DNA of 64,000 nt from Streptomyces rimosus (GTDB lineage: Bacteria; Actinomycetota; Actinomycetes; Streptomycetales; Streptomycetaceae), in the NCBI RefSeq assembly GCF_008704655.1, contig NZ_CP023688.1:3472001-3536000 (forward strand), written 5' to 3'. This document shows positions 23,919-31,724 of this stretch, one piece after another. Under the pieces are notes generated by a model. It was given only the letters and a program-made list of their open reading frames with translations, did no database searches and had not been told where the DNA came from. A program made the position numbers and the translations under genes. Within the stretch, counting starts at the first letter, position 1. The number at the start of each line of letters is the position of its first letter.

Positions 23919-23952
23919 CTCACGGTGGGATGGAAAGTCATCCCACCGTGAG
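23919..23952. promoter_or_regulatory. 34-bp palindrome between divergent genes
   Basis: Perfect 14-bp arms CTCACGGTGGGATG (23919-23932) and CATCCCACCGTGAG (23939-23952) around a 6-nt centre GAAAGT. It lies between the XRE/CYTH operon and the resolvase-like gene, 26 nt before the latter's start. It could be a two-sided operator for the XRE protein, or a transcribed hairpin. Confidence 0.6.
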
Positions 23953-23978
23953 ATTACCGGCTGGGTATCGAGGTCCGA

Positions 23979-24398
23979 GTGGCAAAGTACGAATCTGAGC
24001 GGGTGAATACAGCTACCCCGTCTCCGCTCGTCCTCATCTACGACCGCAACGCGACGCGGTCCAGTGCCATCCTCGATCTGCGCCTCTCCGGCTGCGTCAA
24101 CTACGCCGACCGCCATGGCTGGCAGATCGCAGGGCTGTGGGTCGACCGAGGAGACGACGCACTCAGTGCTACGCGCCCGCAGTTCTGCGCGCTTATCGAG
24201 GTGATGCGCGTCGAGGCTGGGCGCCGGGCCACGATCTGCCTCGTACACAACTGGTGCAGGCTCGCTCATGACGACGCGCTGCGCCTTACGCTCCAGCAGC
24301 GCGTCGCCCAAGTCCGCGGGTGTACGGCCACCACCTTCGGAGACTCCGACGCACGTGCGCACGCAGTTCTTGCGGGCCTCAGCCACGGAAGCGCCTGA
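23979..24398 (+). CDS. Degenerate resolvase N-terminal-domain protein
   Basis: A 139-residue protein whose layout recalls the catalytic domain of serine recombinases: VLIYDRNATRSSAI at the position of YxRVSTxxQ, CVNYADRHGWQIAGLWVDRG, TRPQFCALIEVM and a strand ICLVHNWCRL where active enzymes have WKLDRLSR. The nucleophilic Ser is replaced by Ala (NAT for VST), and the LDRLSR arginines are largely lost. No zinc-ribbon or recombinase domain follows. It is therefore probably not a recombinase but a repurposed or decaying fold. GTG start with GAGG five nt upstream. Its stop abuts the convergent GntP gene by one base. Confidence 0.6.
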   Translation: MAKYESERVNTATPSPLVLIYDRNATRSSAILDLRLSGCVNYADRHGWQIAGLWVDRGDDALSATRPQFCALIEVMRVEAGRRATICLVHNWCRLAHDDALRLTLQQRVAQVRGCTATTFGDSDARAHAVLAGLSHGSA

Positions 24399-24399
24399 C

Positions 24400-25890
24400 C
24401 TACACCACCAACCCCACCCCCACCGCCACCAAAAACCCCACCACCGACAGCACCGTCTCCAACACCGTCCACGACTTCAACGTGTCGCGTTCGGAGATGC
24501 CGAAGTACTTGGCGACCATCCAGAAGCCGCCGTCGTTGACGTGGGAGGCGAAGATCGAGCCGGCTGAGATGGCCATGATGATCAGGGCCAGGTGGGGCTG
24601 GGAGAGGTGTTGGCCGTCTATCAGGGGGAGGACGATGCCGGCGGTGGTGACGATGGCTACGGTTGCCGAGCCCTGGGCTACTCGGAGGACCACCGAGACC
24701 AGCCAGGCGAGCAGGATGACGGGGAGGCCGACGTTGTGGAAGGTGTCGGAGAGGGCGTCGGCCACGCCGCTGCCCTTGAGGACGGCGCCGAAGATGCCGC
24801 CCGCGCCGACCACCAGGAGGATGTTGCCGACCGGCTTGAGGGACGCGGTGGAGACGGTTTCCAGGGACTTGCGGGACCAGCCTCGGCGGATGCCCAGGAG
24901 GTAGTACGCGAGGAGCAGGGCGATCGTCAGGGCTACGAAGGGGTTGCCGAAGAACTCGACCACCGAGCGGAGGGTGGAGGGATCCAGGGCGATCGAGGAG
25001 AAGGTGGCGAGGAGGATCAGGACGAGCGGGGTGCCGATGATGGCGAGGACGGTGCCCAGGGCGACCGGCTTTTCGTGGGGCCGGACGCCTGCTGCCGTCT
25101 GTTCGGCGATCACCGCGGCTCGGGACTCCTCGGCCGCCTCGACCATGTCCTGCGGTACGGGGACGAAGATCCGCTTGCCGATCCACGCGGCGTAGGCCCA
25201 GGCGGCCAGGACGGCGGGGATGCCGCAGACGATGCCCATGAGGATGATCCAGCCGAGGTCCACCTTGAACAGGCCGGCGGCGGCGACCGGGCCGGGGTGG
25301 GGCGGCAGGAACGCGTGGGTCATGGAGAGGCCGGCGAGCAACGGCATGCAGTAGAGGAGGATGCTTTTGCCGCTTCGTTTGGCTGCCGCGTAGACGATGG
25401 GCGCGAGGACGAAGATGCCTACGTCGAAGAAGACGGGGATGCCGAAGATCAGGCCGGTGAGGCCCATGGCCAGGGGGGCGCGGCGTTCGCCGAAGAGGCC
25501 GAGCAGGCGCGCGCTCAATACCTCGGCTCCGCCGGAGACTTCGAGGATCGCGCCGAGCATGGTGCCCAGGCCGATGATGATGGCGACGTGGCCCAGGATG
25601 CCGCCCATGCCGCTCTCGATGAGGGAGGGGAGGCTGGATTTCTGGACTGTGCCGAAGAGTTCGGTGACGGACAAGCCTGCCGCCAGGCCTACGGCTATGG
25701 AGACGCCCAGCAGCGCTACGAACGGCTGGAGGCGGACTTTGATGATGAGGAAGAGGAGAAGGAGGATTCCCAGGGCGGCGACGGTGAGCAGCCCGGGGGT
25801 ACCCGGTATGAGGGCGAGCAGGCCGCCGGTGTGGGGTGGCGCCGGTGGTGCGGCGGGGGCCGCGGCAGCGGCGAGGGCAGCGTGGACCAT
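24400..25890 (-). CDS. GntP-family permease (gluconate/D-serine type)
   Basis: A 496-residue integral membrane symporter with about 12 helices. Family hallmarks are HVAIIIGLGTMLGAILEVSGGAEVLS, IFGIPVFFDVGIFVLAPIVYA, THAFLPPHPGPVAAA and GSATVAIVTTAGIVLP. The GntP family covers gluconate, fructuronate and D-serine (DsdX) importers, which sequence reading alone does not separate. The surrounding genes (RidA, DSD1-type PLP enzyme, D-acylase) favour a D-amino acid, while the PfkB kinase would favour a sugar acid. It is the last gene of the minus-strand operon, 125 nt after ridA. Confidence 0.95.
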   Translation of the reverse strand: MVHAALAAAAAPAAPPAPPHTGGLLALIPGTPGLLTVAALGILLLLFLIIKVRLQPFVALLGVSIAVGLAAGLSVTELFGTVQKSSLPSLIESGMGGILGHVAIIIGLGTMLGAILEVSGGAEVLSARLLGLFGERRAPLAMGLTGLIFGIPVFFDVGIFVLAPIVYAAAKRSGKSILLYCMPLLAGLSMTHAFLPPHPGPVAAAGLFKVDLGWIILMGIVCGIPAVLAAWAYAAWIGKRIFVPVPQDMVEAAEESRAAVIAEQTAAGVRPHEKPVALGTVLAIIGTPLVLILLATFSSIALDPSTLRSVVEFFGNPFVALTIALLLAYYLLGIRRGWSRKSLETVSTASLKPVGNILLVVGAGGIFGAVLKGSGVADALSDTFHNVGLPVILLAWLVSVVLRVAQGSATVAIVTTAGIVLPLIDGQHLSQPHLALIIMAISAGSIFASHVNDGGFWMVAKYFGISERDTLKSWTVLETVLSVVGFLVAVGVGLVV

Positions 25891-26015
25891 GTGGTGACTC
25901 CGTTGTCAGACAGGGTGGTTCCAGGCAGGGGGGACCGCGGCACGGCGCCCCGGGCGTGCGGGGCGCCGCACCGTGCGGCGGGTTCAGCGGCGGTAACGGC
26001 AAGGGGGTGTCCCGG

Positions 26016-26426
26016 TCAGCCCAGCACCGCGAGGGCGTCGATCTCGATGAGCAGGCCCTTGGGGAGGCCGACGTACACGGTCGTACGGGCGGCCGGCGCT
26101 TCCTTCAGGCCCTCGGCCTCGAAGTACGCGTTGTAGATCTCGTTCATCTCGGCGAAGTGGTCGACGTCGGTGAGGTAGACGCGCATCATCATGACGTCGT
26201 CCCAGGTCGCGCCGCCTTCCTCCAGGATCGCCTTGACGTTGGCGAAGGTCTGGAGCGTCTGCTCGCGCAGGGTGGGGCCGGCCGGGGTGGGGGCCTGGCC
26301 CTCGACGGCGGGCAGGAAGCCGACCTGGCCGGCGACCTGGAGGATGTTGCCCTTCTTCACGCCGTGCGAGAACTTGGCGGGCGGGGTGGTGTGGGTGGCG
26401 GGGGTGAGGGCGGTCTTCTCGGTCAT
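26016..26426 (-). CDS. RidA-family enamine/imine deaminase
   Basis: A 136-residue trimeric YjgF/RidA protein: VKKGNILQVAGQVGFLP, TLQTFANVKAILEEGGATWDDVMMMRVYLTDVDHF split as NVKAILEEGGATWDDV and MRVYLTDVDHF, and the active-site Arg in APAARTTVYVGLPKG. RidA hydrolyses reactive 2-aminoacrylate made by PLP-dependent serine/threonine dehydratases. That fits its place next to a D-amino-acid PLP enzyme. It lies 12 nt after the IclR gene in the same operon. Confidence 0.94.
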   Translation of the reverse strand: MTEKTALTPATHTTPPAKFSHGVKKGNILQVAGQVGFLPAVEGQAPTPAGPTLREQTLQTFANVKAILEEGGATWDDVMMMRVYLTDVDHFAEMNEIYNAYFEAEGLKEAPAARTTVYVGLPKGLLIEIDALAVLG

Positions 26427-26438
26427 GGTCAGGCTTCC

Positions 26439-27197
26439 TTACTGGTCCTTCTGCGGGGTGGTGCCGGAGTACTCCCGGCTGATGGCGTCCGCGGTACGGC
26501 GTACCGACGGAAGCAGGGTGAGGAGTTCCTCGGCCGTGACGACCACGTTCGGCGCGGACACCGACATGGCGGCGACGACCCGGCCGTCCGCGCCGCGGAT
26601 GGGGGCCCCGACGCAGTTGATGGACTCCTCGTGGCCGCCGAGGTCGGTGGCCCAGCCCTGTTCGCGCACCTTGGCCAGTTCGGCGAGGAACGCCGTGGCG
26701 TTGGGTGTCGAACGGGACGTGTAGAGGGGGTAGTCGAGCTTTTCGGCAAGCGCGCGGCGCTCGGCCTCGGGCAGGTCAGCCAGCAGCAGCTTGGCGACGG
26801 CCGCGACGGTGATGGCGACGGGTTTGCCGATGCGCGAGTACATCCGTACGGGGTAGCGGCTCTCGACCTTGTCGATGTAGAGGACCTCGTTCTCCTCGTA
26901 CACCGCGAGGTGCACCGTGTGCCCGCACTTCTCGTTCAGCTCGACCAGGTGCGGATGGGCGATCTCGCGTACGTCCAGGTTCTCCACGGCCTGCTGGGCG
27001 AGGGCGAAGAGCCGGGCGCCGAGGCGGTAGCGCTGGTCGCCCTGCCGGTAGACCATGCCGTGCTCGTGGAGCGTGCGCAGCAGCCGCAGCGCGGTGGACT
27101 TGTGCACGCCGAGGCGGCCGGCCACCTGTTCCAGGTTGGCCGGACCCTCCGCCAGCAGCGGCAGGATGCTCAGTGCGCGGTCGACTGTCTGACTCAT
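26439..27197 (-). CDS. IclR-family regulator
   Basis: A 252-residue regulator. The winged helix-turn-helix is at the N-terminus (VDRALSILPLLAEGPANLEQ, RLGVHKSTALRLLRTLHEHG). The C-terminal IclR effector domain includes HPHLVELNEKCGHTVHLAVYE, SRIGKPVAITVAAVAKLLL and SINCVGAPIRGADGRVVAAMSV. It overlaps the kinase stop by 4 nt (ATGA). A 17-bp palindrome at 28510-28526, in the divergent promoter region 1.3 kb away, is a candidate binding site, so it probably controls both arms of the cluster. The effector is unknown. Confidence 0.94.
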   Translation of the reverse strand: MSQTVDRALSILPLLAEGPANLEQVAGRLGVHKSTALRLLRTLHEHGMVYRQGDQRYRLGARLFALAQQAVENLDVREIAHPHLVELNEKCGHTVHLAVYEENEVLYIDKVESRYPVRMYSRIGKPVAITVAAVAKLLLADLPEAERRALAEKLDYPLYTSRSTPNATAFLAELAKVREQGWATDLGGHEESINCVGAPIRGADGRVVAAMSVSAPNVVVTAEELLTLLPSVRRTADAISREYSGTTPQKDQ

Positions 27198-28393
27198 CGT
27201 GTACGGACCTCCACCCGTGGGTTGTGCACCCCGTGGCTGGTGGTGTCGCCGTTGCGGTCGGTGGGTGTGTCACCGTCGGTCGTCCAGCCGGGGCCGAGTC
27301 GCAGTCTCCCCCAGGCGGCGGGGTCGAGGCCCGCAAGGTGGTCGGCGAGGTCGCGGGACGGGGGTGTGCCGAGGTCGCCGGGGACGGTGAGAGAGGCGGC
27401 GGCCATGAGGTGGCCGTGCCGGATGCGCTCGAACACGGGCAGGTCGCGGAGGGTGGCGGAGAGGAATCCGGCGGCGAAGGCGTCGCCCGCGCCGACGGGC
27501 GCGACCACCTCGACCGCGAGGGCGGGCGCGGTGGTGAGCGTGTCGGTGCCGTCGGACTGGCGGGCGTATGCGGTGGCGCCGTGGGCGCCTTGTTTGACGA
27601 CGAGGACGGCGGGTTCGGGCAGCGCTTCGCGCAGGGCTTCCGGCCCGTGCAGGTCCCAGGCGGCCGCGGCCTCGTCCTCGCCGACGAAGACCAGGTCGCA
27701 GCGGCGGGCGAGGTCGAGGACGATCTCGGGGCCGCGTACGGTGCGGTCCTGCCAGAGGCCGACGCGGTAGTTGACGTCGAAGGAGACGAGCGGGCGCCCG
27801 GGGGACGGCGCGGTGAGGGTGCGCAGCACGTCGAGGCAGCTGTCGGACAGGGCGGCGGTGATGCCGGTGAGGTGCAGGACGCGGGTGTCGCGCAGTACGT
27901 CGTGGTCGAGCAGGTCGGGGGCCATGGCGGAGGCGGCGGATCCGGCGCGGTAGTACGCCACCTCGGCCTCGCCGGCGGCCGTCCGCGTACCGGTGGCGCG
28001 TTCGCCCGCCGTACGGAAGTAGACGCCGGTGGGGCGGTGCGGGTCGCGCTGGACGTGGGAGACGTCCACGCCGCAGGCGGCGACGGCCGCGCGCAGGTGG
28101 TCGCCGAAGGCGTCGGCGCCGACGCGGGAGATCCATCGGGTGCGGTGGCCGGTGCGGGCGAGGGCGCAGGCGACGTTGGACTCGGCGCCGCCGATGCCGC
28201 GTTCGAAGAGGGTTACGTCGGCGAGCCGCCCGGGTTCGGTGGGCATGAAGGTGACCATGGATTCGCCGAGGCAGACGACGTCGGTGCCCGGTCCGCCGGG
28301 CCCGGTGCCGTCCGGCGCGCCGGCGCCTTGCGGCGTGTTACCGCCGTCCGTCGTGTCGGTGCCATCGGTGCGGTCGTTCTGGGACGTGGTCAC
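27194..28393 (-). CDS. PfkB-family sugar kinase, KDG-kinase-like
   Basis: A carbohydrate kinase of the ribokinase/PfkB fold, about 399 residues. An unusual 25-residue polar N-terminal tail precedes VVCLGESMVTFMPTEPGRLADV and GIGGAESNVACALARTGH. The C-terminal PfkB signature APVGAGDAFAAGFL carries the catalytic Asp. The N-terminal GESM and the overall layout are like 2-keto-3-deoxygluconate kinases. The start is taken as the GTG at 28393; a GTG four codons earlier is possible and the tail is not conserved. It opens the minus-strand operon kinase-iclR-ridA-gntP. Confidence 0.9.
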   Translation of the reverse strand: MTTSQNDRTDGTDTTDGGNTPQGAGAPDGTGPGGPGTDVVCLGESMVTFMPTEPGRLADVTLFERGIGGAESNVACALARTGHRTRWISRVGADAFGDHLRAAVAACGVDVSHVQRDPHRPTGVYFRTAGERATGTRTAAGEAEVAYYRAGSAASAMAPDLLDHDVLRDTRVLHLTGITAALSDSCLDVLRTLTAPSPGRPLVSFDVNYRVGLWQDRTVRGPEIVLDLARRCDLVFVGEDEAAAAWDLHGPEALREALPEPAVLVVKQGAHGATAYARQSDGTDTLTTAPALAVEVVAPVGAGDAFAAGFLSATLRDLPVFERIRHGHLMAAASLTVPGDLGTPPSRDLADHLAGLDPAAWGRLRLGPGWTTDGDTPTDRNGDTTSHGVHNPRVEVRTR

Positions 28394-28454
28394 GATCTCC
28401 TGCACTCCTTTGCGTACGGGCTCGTTGAGCCGTTCCGCGACGTGTTGCGCACCA

Positions 28455-28483
28455 TTGACCCGGCGATGGCTCGGATGTTAGAC
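28455..28483 (+). promoter_or_regulatory. Candidate promoter of the DSD1-type gene
   Basis: TTGACC (28455-28460), a 17-nt spacer, TTAGAC (28478-28483). It would start transcription about 28,490, just before a 17-bp palindrome and about 57 nt before the ATG. Confidence 0.35.
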
Positions 28484-28509
28484 AGCTGTAAGCGATATGC
28501 GCAATGGGT

Positions 28510-28526
28510 GTTGCACACAGTGCAAC
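28510..28526. promoter_or_regulatory. 17-bp palindrome, candidate IclR operator
   Basis: GTTGCAC, ACA, GTGCAAC: perfect 7-bp arms in the divergent region between the kinase operon and the DSD1-type gene, 20 nt before the latter's start. Size and symmetry suit an IclR-type dimer site. Confidence 0.5.
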
Positions 28527-28546
28527 ATGATCTGGAGGAGGCCCCC

Positions 28547-29887
28547 ATGGCCGCCGCGCCCCACGCCGACCGCAGCGCCACCGGTGCCGCGTCCGGCGCC
28601 GACGCAGCCACCGCCGCCCGGCACGCGAAGACCCTCGCGGACGAACGCGTCGACCACCGCTTCAAGGGGCTTCCCCCGGACGCGGACGGCCGTACCGTCG
28701 GCGAGCTCGCGGCGGAGCGGCGGAACCTGTTCACCGGCGGCTTCACCACCCCCGTCCTCGCCCTGTCCGCCGAATCGCTGGAGCACAACCTCGCGCTGCT
28801 GGAGAGCTACGCCGAGCGGCACGGCCTGGCCTTCGCCCCGCACGGCAAGACCTCGATGGCCCCGCAGCTCTTCGCCGGCCAGCTGGCCCGCGGCGCCTGG
28901 GGCATCACCGCCGCCGTCCCCCACCAGGCCCGCGTCTACCGCGCCTACGGCATCCAGCGGATCTTCCTCGCCAACGAGGTCGTCGACGCCGTCGCGCTGC
29001 GCTGGCTCGCCGCCGAACTGGACGCCGACCCCGGCTTCCGCTGCGTCTGCTACGTCGACTCGCTGCGCGGCATCGAGCTGATGGACGCCGCCCTGCGCGA
29101 GGCGGGCGCCACCCGCCCGCTGGACGTGGTGATCGAACTGGCCGCGGGCGAGGGCGCGCGGACCGGTGTCCGTACCGACGCCGAGTGCTTCGAACTGGCC
29201 GACGCCGTCGCGGGCGTGGACACGCTGCGCCTGGTCGGCATCGCCGGGTACGAGGGCGAGGTGCCCGACGCCACGCACGAGCGGGTGACGGCCTGGCTGC
29301 GCCGTCTCCTCGCGCTGACCGTGTCCTTCGACCGGACCGGGCGCTTCGCCGACCTGGAGGAGATCGTGCTCAGCGCGGGCGGCAGCGCCTGGTTCGACGC
29401 GGTCGCCGAGGTCTTCGCCGAGGCGCCCGAACTGTCCCGGCCGCTGCTGAAGCTGCTGCGCTCCGGCGCGTACGTCTCCCACGACGACGGCCACTACCGC
29501 CGCATCACCCCCTTCAACCGCGTCCCGGACGAGGGCGCCCTGCGGCCCGCCTTCCGCCTGTGGGCGCAGGTCGTCTCCCGCCCGACCCCCGAGCAGGCGT
29601 TCCTGAACGCGGGCAAGCGGGACGCGGCGTACGACCTCGACCTGCCGCAGGCCCAGGTCGTACGGTCCGGCCGGGACGGCGGCGAGCGGCCGGCGGACGG
29701 GATCACCATCACCGGGCTCTCCGACCAGCACGCCTGGGTCCGTACGGAGCGGGGCGACGCCCTGGAGGTCGGCGACTGGGTCGGCCTGGGGCTGTCGCAC
29801 CCGTGCACGTCCTTCGACAAGTGGCAGCTGATCCCGGTGGCCGAGGCGGACGGCACGGTCGTGGATTACGTCCGTACGTTCTTCTGA
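28547..29887 (+). CDS. DSD1-type PLP-dependent D-amino-acid dehydratase/aldolase
   Basis: A 446-residue fold-type III PLP enzyme related to D-serine dehydratase DSD1 and D-threonine aldolase, often annotated as amino acid deaminase. The Schiff-base lysine is in FAPHGKTSMAPQL near residue 100. The barrel strands AVPHQARVYRAYGIQRIFLANEVV, CVCYVDSLRGIELMD and LAAGEGARTGVRT are clear. The C-terminal metal-binding segment SDQHAWVRTERGD plus LSHPCTSFDKW supplies the His and Cys zinc ligands of DSD1. GGAGGAG lies six nt before the ATG. Divergent from the kinase-iclR operon and followed by a D-acylase gene, it likely removes ammonia from a D-hydroxy amino acid, with RidA clearing the enamine. Confidence 0.92.
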   Translation: MAAAPHADRSATGAASGADAATAARHAKTLADERVDHRFKGLPPDADGRTVGELAAERRNLFTGGFTTPVLALSAESLEHNLALLESYAERHGLAFAPHGKTSMAPQLFAGQLARGAWGITAAVPHQARVYRAYGIQRIFLANEVVDAVALRWLAAELDADPGFRCVCYVDSLRGIELMDAALREAGATRPLDVVIELAAGEGARTGVRTDAECFELADAVAGVDTLRLVGIAGYEGEVPDATHERVTAWLRRLLALTVSFDRTGRFADLEEIVLSAGGSAWFDAVAEVFAEAPELSRPLLKLLRSGAYVSHDDGHYRRITPFNRVPDEGALRPAFRLWAQVVSRPTPEQAFLNAGKRDAAYDLDLPQAQVVRSGRDGGERPADGITITGLSDQHAWVRTERGDALEVGDWVGLGLSHPCTSFDKWQLIPVAEADGTVVDYVRTFF

Positions 29888-29901
29888 GGCGGCCCCATCA
29901 C

Positions 29902-30039
29902 GGCCCCGTACCACCGGGGCCCCACGATCCCGGCGCGGAGCACCACCCCCGAGCCCCGCGCCGAGCGCCGGGGGCATCCCCCTGCCCCCGGGCGCGCCAG
30001 GTCCCCGCTCCGGTGCACCCCCCTTTCGCCGGAGCGGGG
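29902..30039 (+). other. Three successive hairpins in an operon gap
   Basis: The 220-bp gap between the DSD1-type and deacylase genes holds three strong inverted repeats: GGCCCCG/CGGGGCC (29902-29921), CGGGGGCA/TGCCCCCG (29969-29990) and CCCCGCTCCGG/CCGGAGCGGGG (30003-30039). They may attenuate read-through or process the mRNA. Confidence 0.55.
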
Positions 30040-30107
30040 GCCGTACGCCATGGCCGCACGCCGCGGCCCGGCCCCGGCCTTTGTTCGACAGGAAAGGCAG
30101 TTCGGTC

Positions 30108-31724
30108 ATGGACACCGTGGTCCGCGACGTACGCGTCATCGACGGCTCCGGCACCCCCTCCTACCGGGCGGACGTCGCCCTCGACGGCGGCCGGATCGCC
30201 GAGATCCGCCGGGAGACGGACTCCGGGCCGCGCCCCGGCGCCGCACGCGTCGTGGACGGCGCGGGCCTGGCCCTCTCCCCCGGCTTCATCGACATGCACG
30301 CGCACAGCGACCTGGCGCTGCTGCGCGACCCGGCACACGAGGCGAAGGCCGCGCAGGGCGTCACCCTCGAAGTCATCGGGCAGGACGGCCTGTCGTACGC
30401 ACCGGTCGACGACCGTACGCTCGCCGAGGTACGCGCCCAGATCACCGGCTGGAACGGGGACGGCTCGGACATCGACTTCAGCTGGCGCACGGTCGGCGAG
30501 TACCTGGACCGCCTCGACCACGGCTTCGGCGGTCAGGGCATCGCCGTCAACGCGGCGTACCTCGTCCCGCAGGGCACCGTACGGATGCTGGCGCTCGGCT
30601 GGGAGGACCGCGCGGCCACGCCCGGCGAACTGGCCCGGATGCGGCAGCTGGTCGCGGAGGGCCTGGAGCAGGGCGCCGTCGGGCTGTCCTCGGGCCTCAC
30701 CTACACCCCCGGCATGTACGCGGACGACGCCGAACTCACCGAGCTGTGCCGGGTCGTGGCGCGCTACGGCGGCTATTACTGCCCGCACCACCGCTCATAC
30801 GGGGCGGGCGCCCTGGAGGCGTACGCGGAGATGGTCGGCCTGACGCGCCAGGCGGGCTGCGCCCTGCACCTCGCCCACGCCACCATGAACTTCGGCGTGA
30901 ACAAGGGCCGCGCCCCCGAACTCCTCGCCCTCCTGGACGAGGCCCTGGCGTCGGGCGCGGACATCACCCTCGACACGTACCCGTACACGCCCGGCTGTAC
31001 GACGCTGGTCGCCATGCTGCCGAGCTGGGCGAGCGAGGGCGGTCCCGAGGCGATCCTGGCGCGGCTGCGGGACGACGCGACGGCGGAGCGCATCCGGCAC
31101 GTCATGGAGGTGGAGGGCGCGGACGGCTGCCACGGCGTGCCGATCGAGTGGGACACCATCGAGATCTCCGGCGTCTCGGACCCCGCGCTGGCGGACCACG
31201 TCGGCCGGACGGTCGCCGCGTCGGCGCGGGAGCGCGGCGAGGCGCCGTGGACGACGGCCCGGCGGCTGCTGCTCCAGGACCGGCTCGGCCCGACGATCCT
31301 CCAGCACGTCGGCCACGAGGAGAACGTCCGCGCGATCATGCGCCACCCGGTGCACACCGGCGGCAGCGACGGCATCCTCCAGGGCGCCAAGCCGCACCCG
31401 CGGGCGTACGGCACGTTCCCGAAGTACCTGGGGACCTACGCGCGGGAGCTGGGCGTGCTGTCGCTGGAGGAGTGCGTGGCGCATCTGACCGGGCGCCCGG
31501 CGGCGCGGCTGCGGCTGCCCGACCGCGGTCTTGTCCGCGAGGGGTACCGCGCCGACCTGGTCCTCTTCGACCCGGACACGGTCGCCGCCGGCTCCACCTT
31601 CGACGCGCCGCGCACCCTGCCGACGGGCATTGCGCACGTCCTGATCGACGGGCGGTTCGTCATCGAGGACGGGCGGCGGACGGATGTACTGGCGGGGCGT
31701 ACGGTGCAGCGAACGCGCCCCTGA
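30108..31724 (+). CDS. N-acyl-D-amino-acid deacylase (D-aminoacylase)
   Basis: A 538-residue amidohydrolase-fold enzyme that frees D-amino acids from N-acyl forms. The metal motif GFIDMHAHSDL is near residue 62, the carboxylate metal bridge region is VTLEVIGQDGLSYAP, and further ligands are YCPHHRSYG and ALHLAHATM. The family block VHTGGSDGILQGAKPHPRAYG with its catalytic Asp is complete. The ATG at 30108 follows AGGAAAGG and starts directly at the beta-sandwich. Its last 65 bp overlap the 3' end of the convergent KAP gene. It supplies substrate to the upstream PLP enzyme. Confidence 0.95.
   Translation: MDTVVRDVRVIDGSGTPSYRADVALDGGRIAEIRRETDSGPRPGAARVVDGAGLALSPGFIDMHAHSDLALLRDPAHEAKAAQGVTLEVIGQDGLSYAPVDDRTLAEVRAQITGWNGDGSDIDFSWRTVGEYLDRLDHGFGGQGIAVNAAYLVPQGTVRMLALGWEDRAATPGELARMRQLVAEGLEQGAVGLSSGLTYTPGMYADDAELTELCRVVARYGGYYCPHHRSYGAGALEAYAEMVGLTRQAGCALHLAHATMNFGVNKGRAPELLALLDEALASGADITLDTYPYTPGCTTLVAMLPSWASEGGPEAILARLRDDATAERIRHVMEVEGADGCHGVPIEWDTIEISGVSDPALADHVGRTVAASARERGEAPWTTARRLLLQDRLGPTILQHVGHEENVRAIMRHPVHTGGSDGILQGAKPHPRAYGTFPKYLGTYARELGVLSLEECVAHLTGRPAARLRLPDRGLVREGYRADLVLFDPDTVAAGSTFDAPRTLPTGIAHVLIDGRFVIEDGRRTDVLAGRTVQRTRP

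Noticed and set aside
27173..28546. Long open frame running on the plus strand through the kinase gene into the DSD1-type gene
   Set aside because: It is antisense to the PfkB kinase, has low-complexity Gly/Val/Ala translation, and the true gene begins at 28547 after GGAGGAG.
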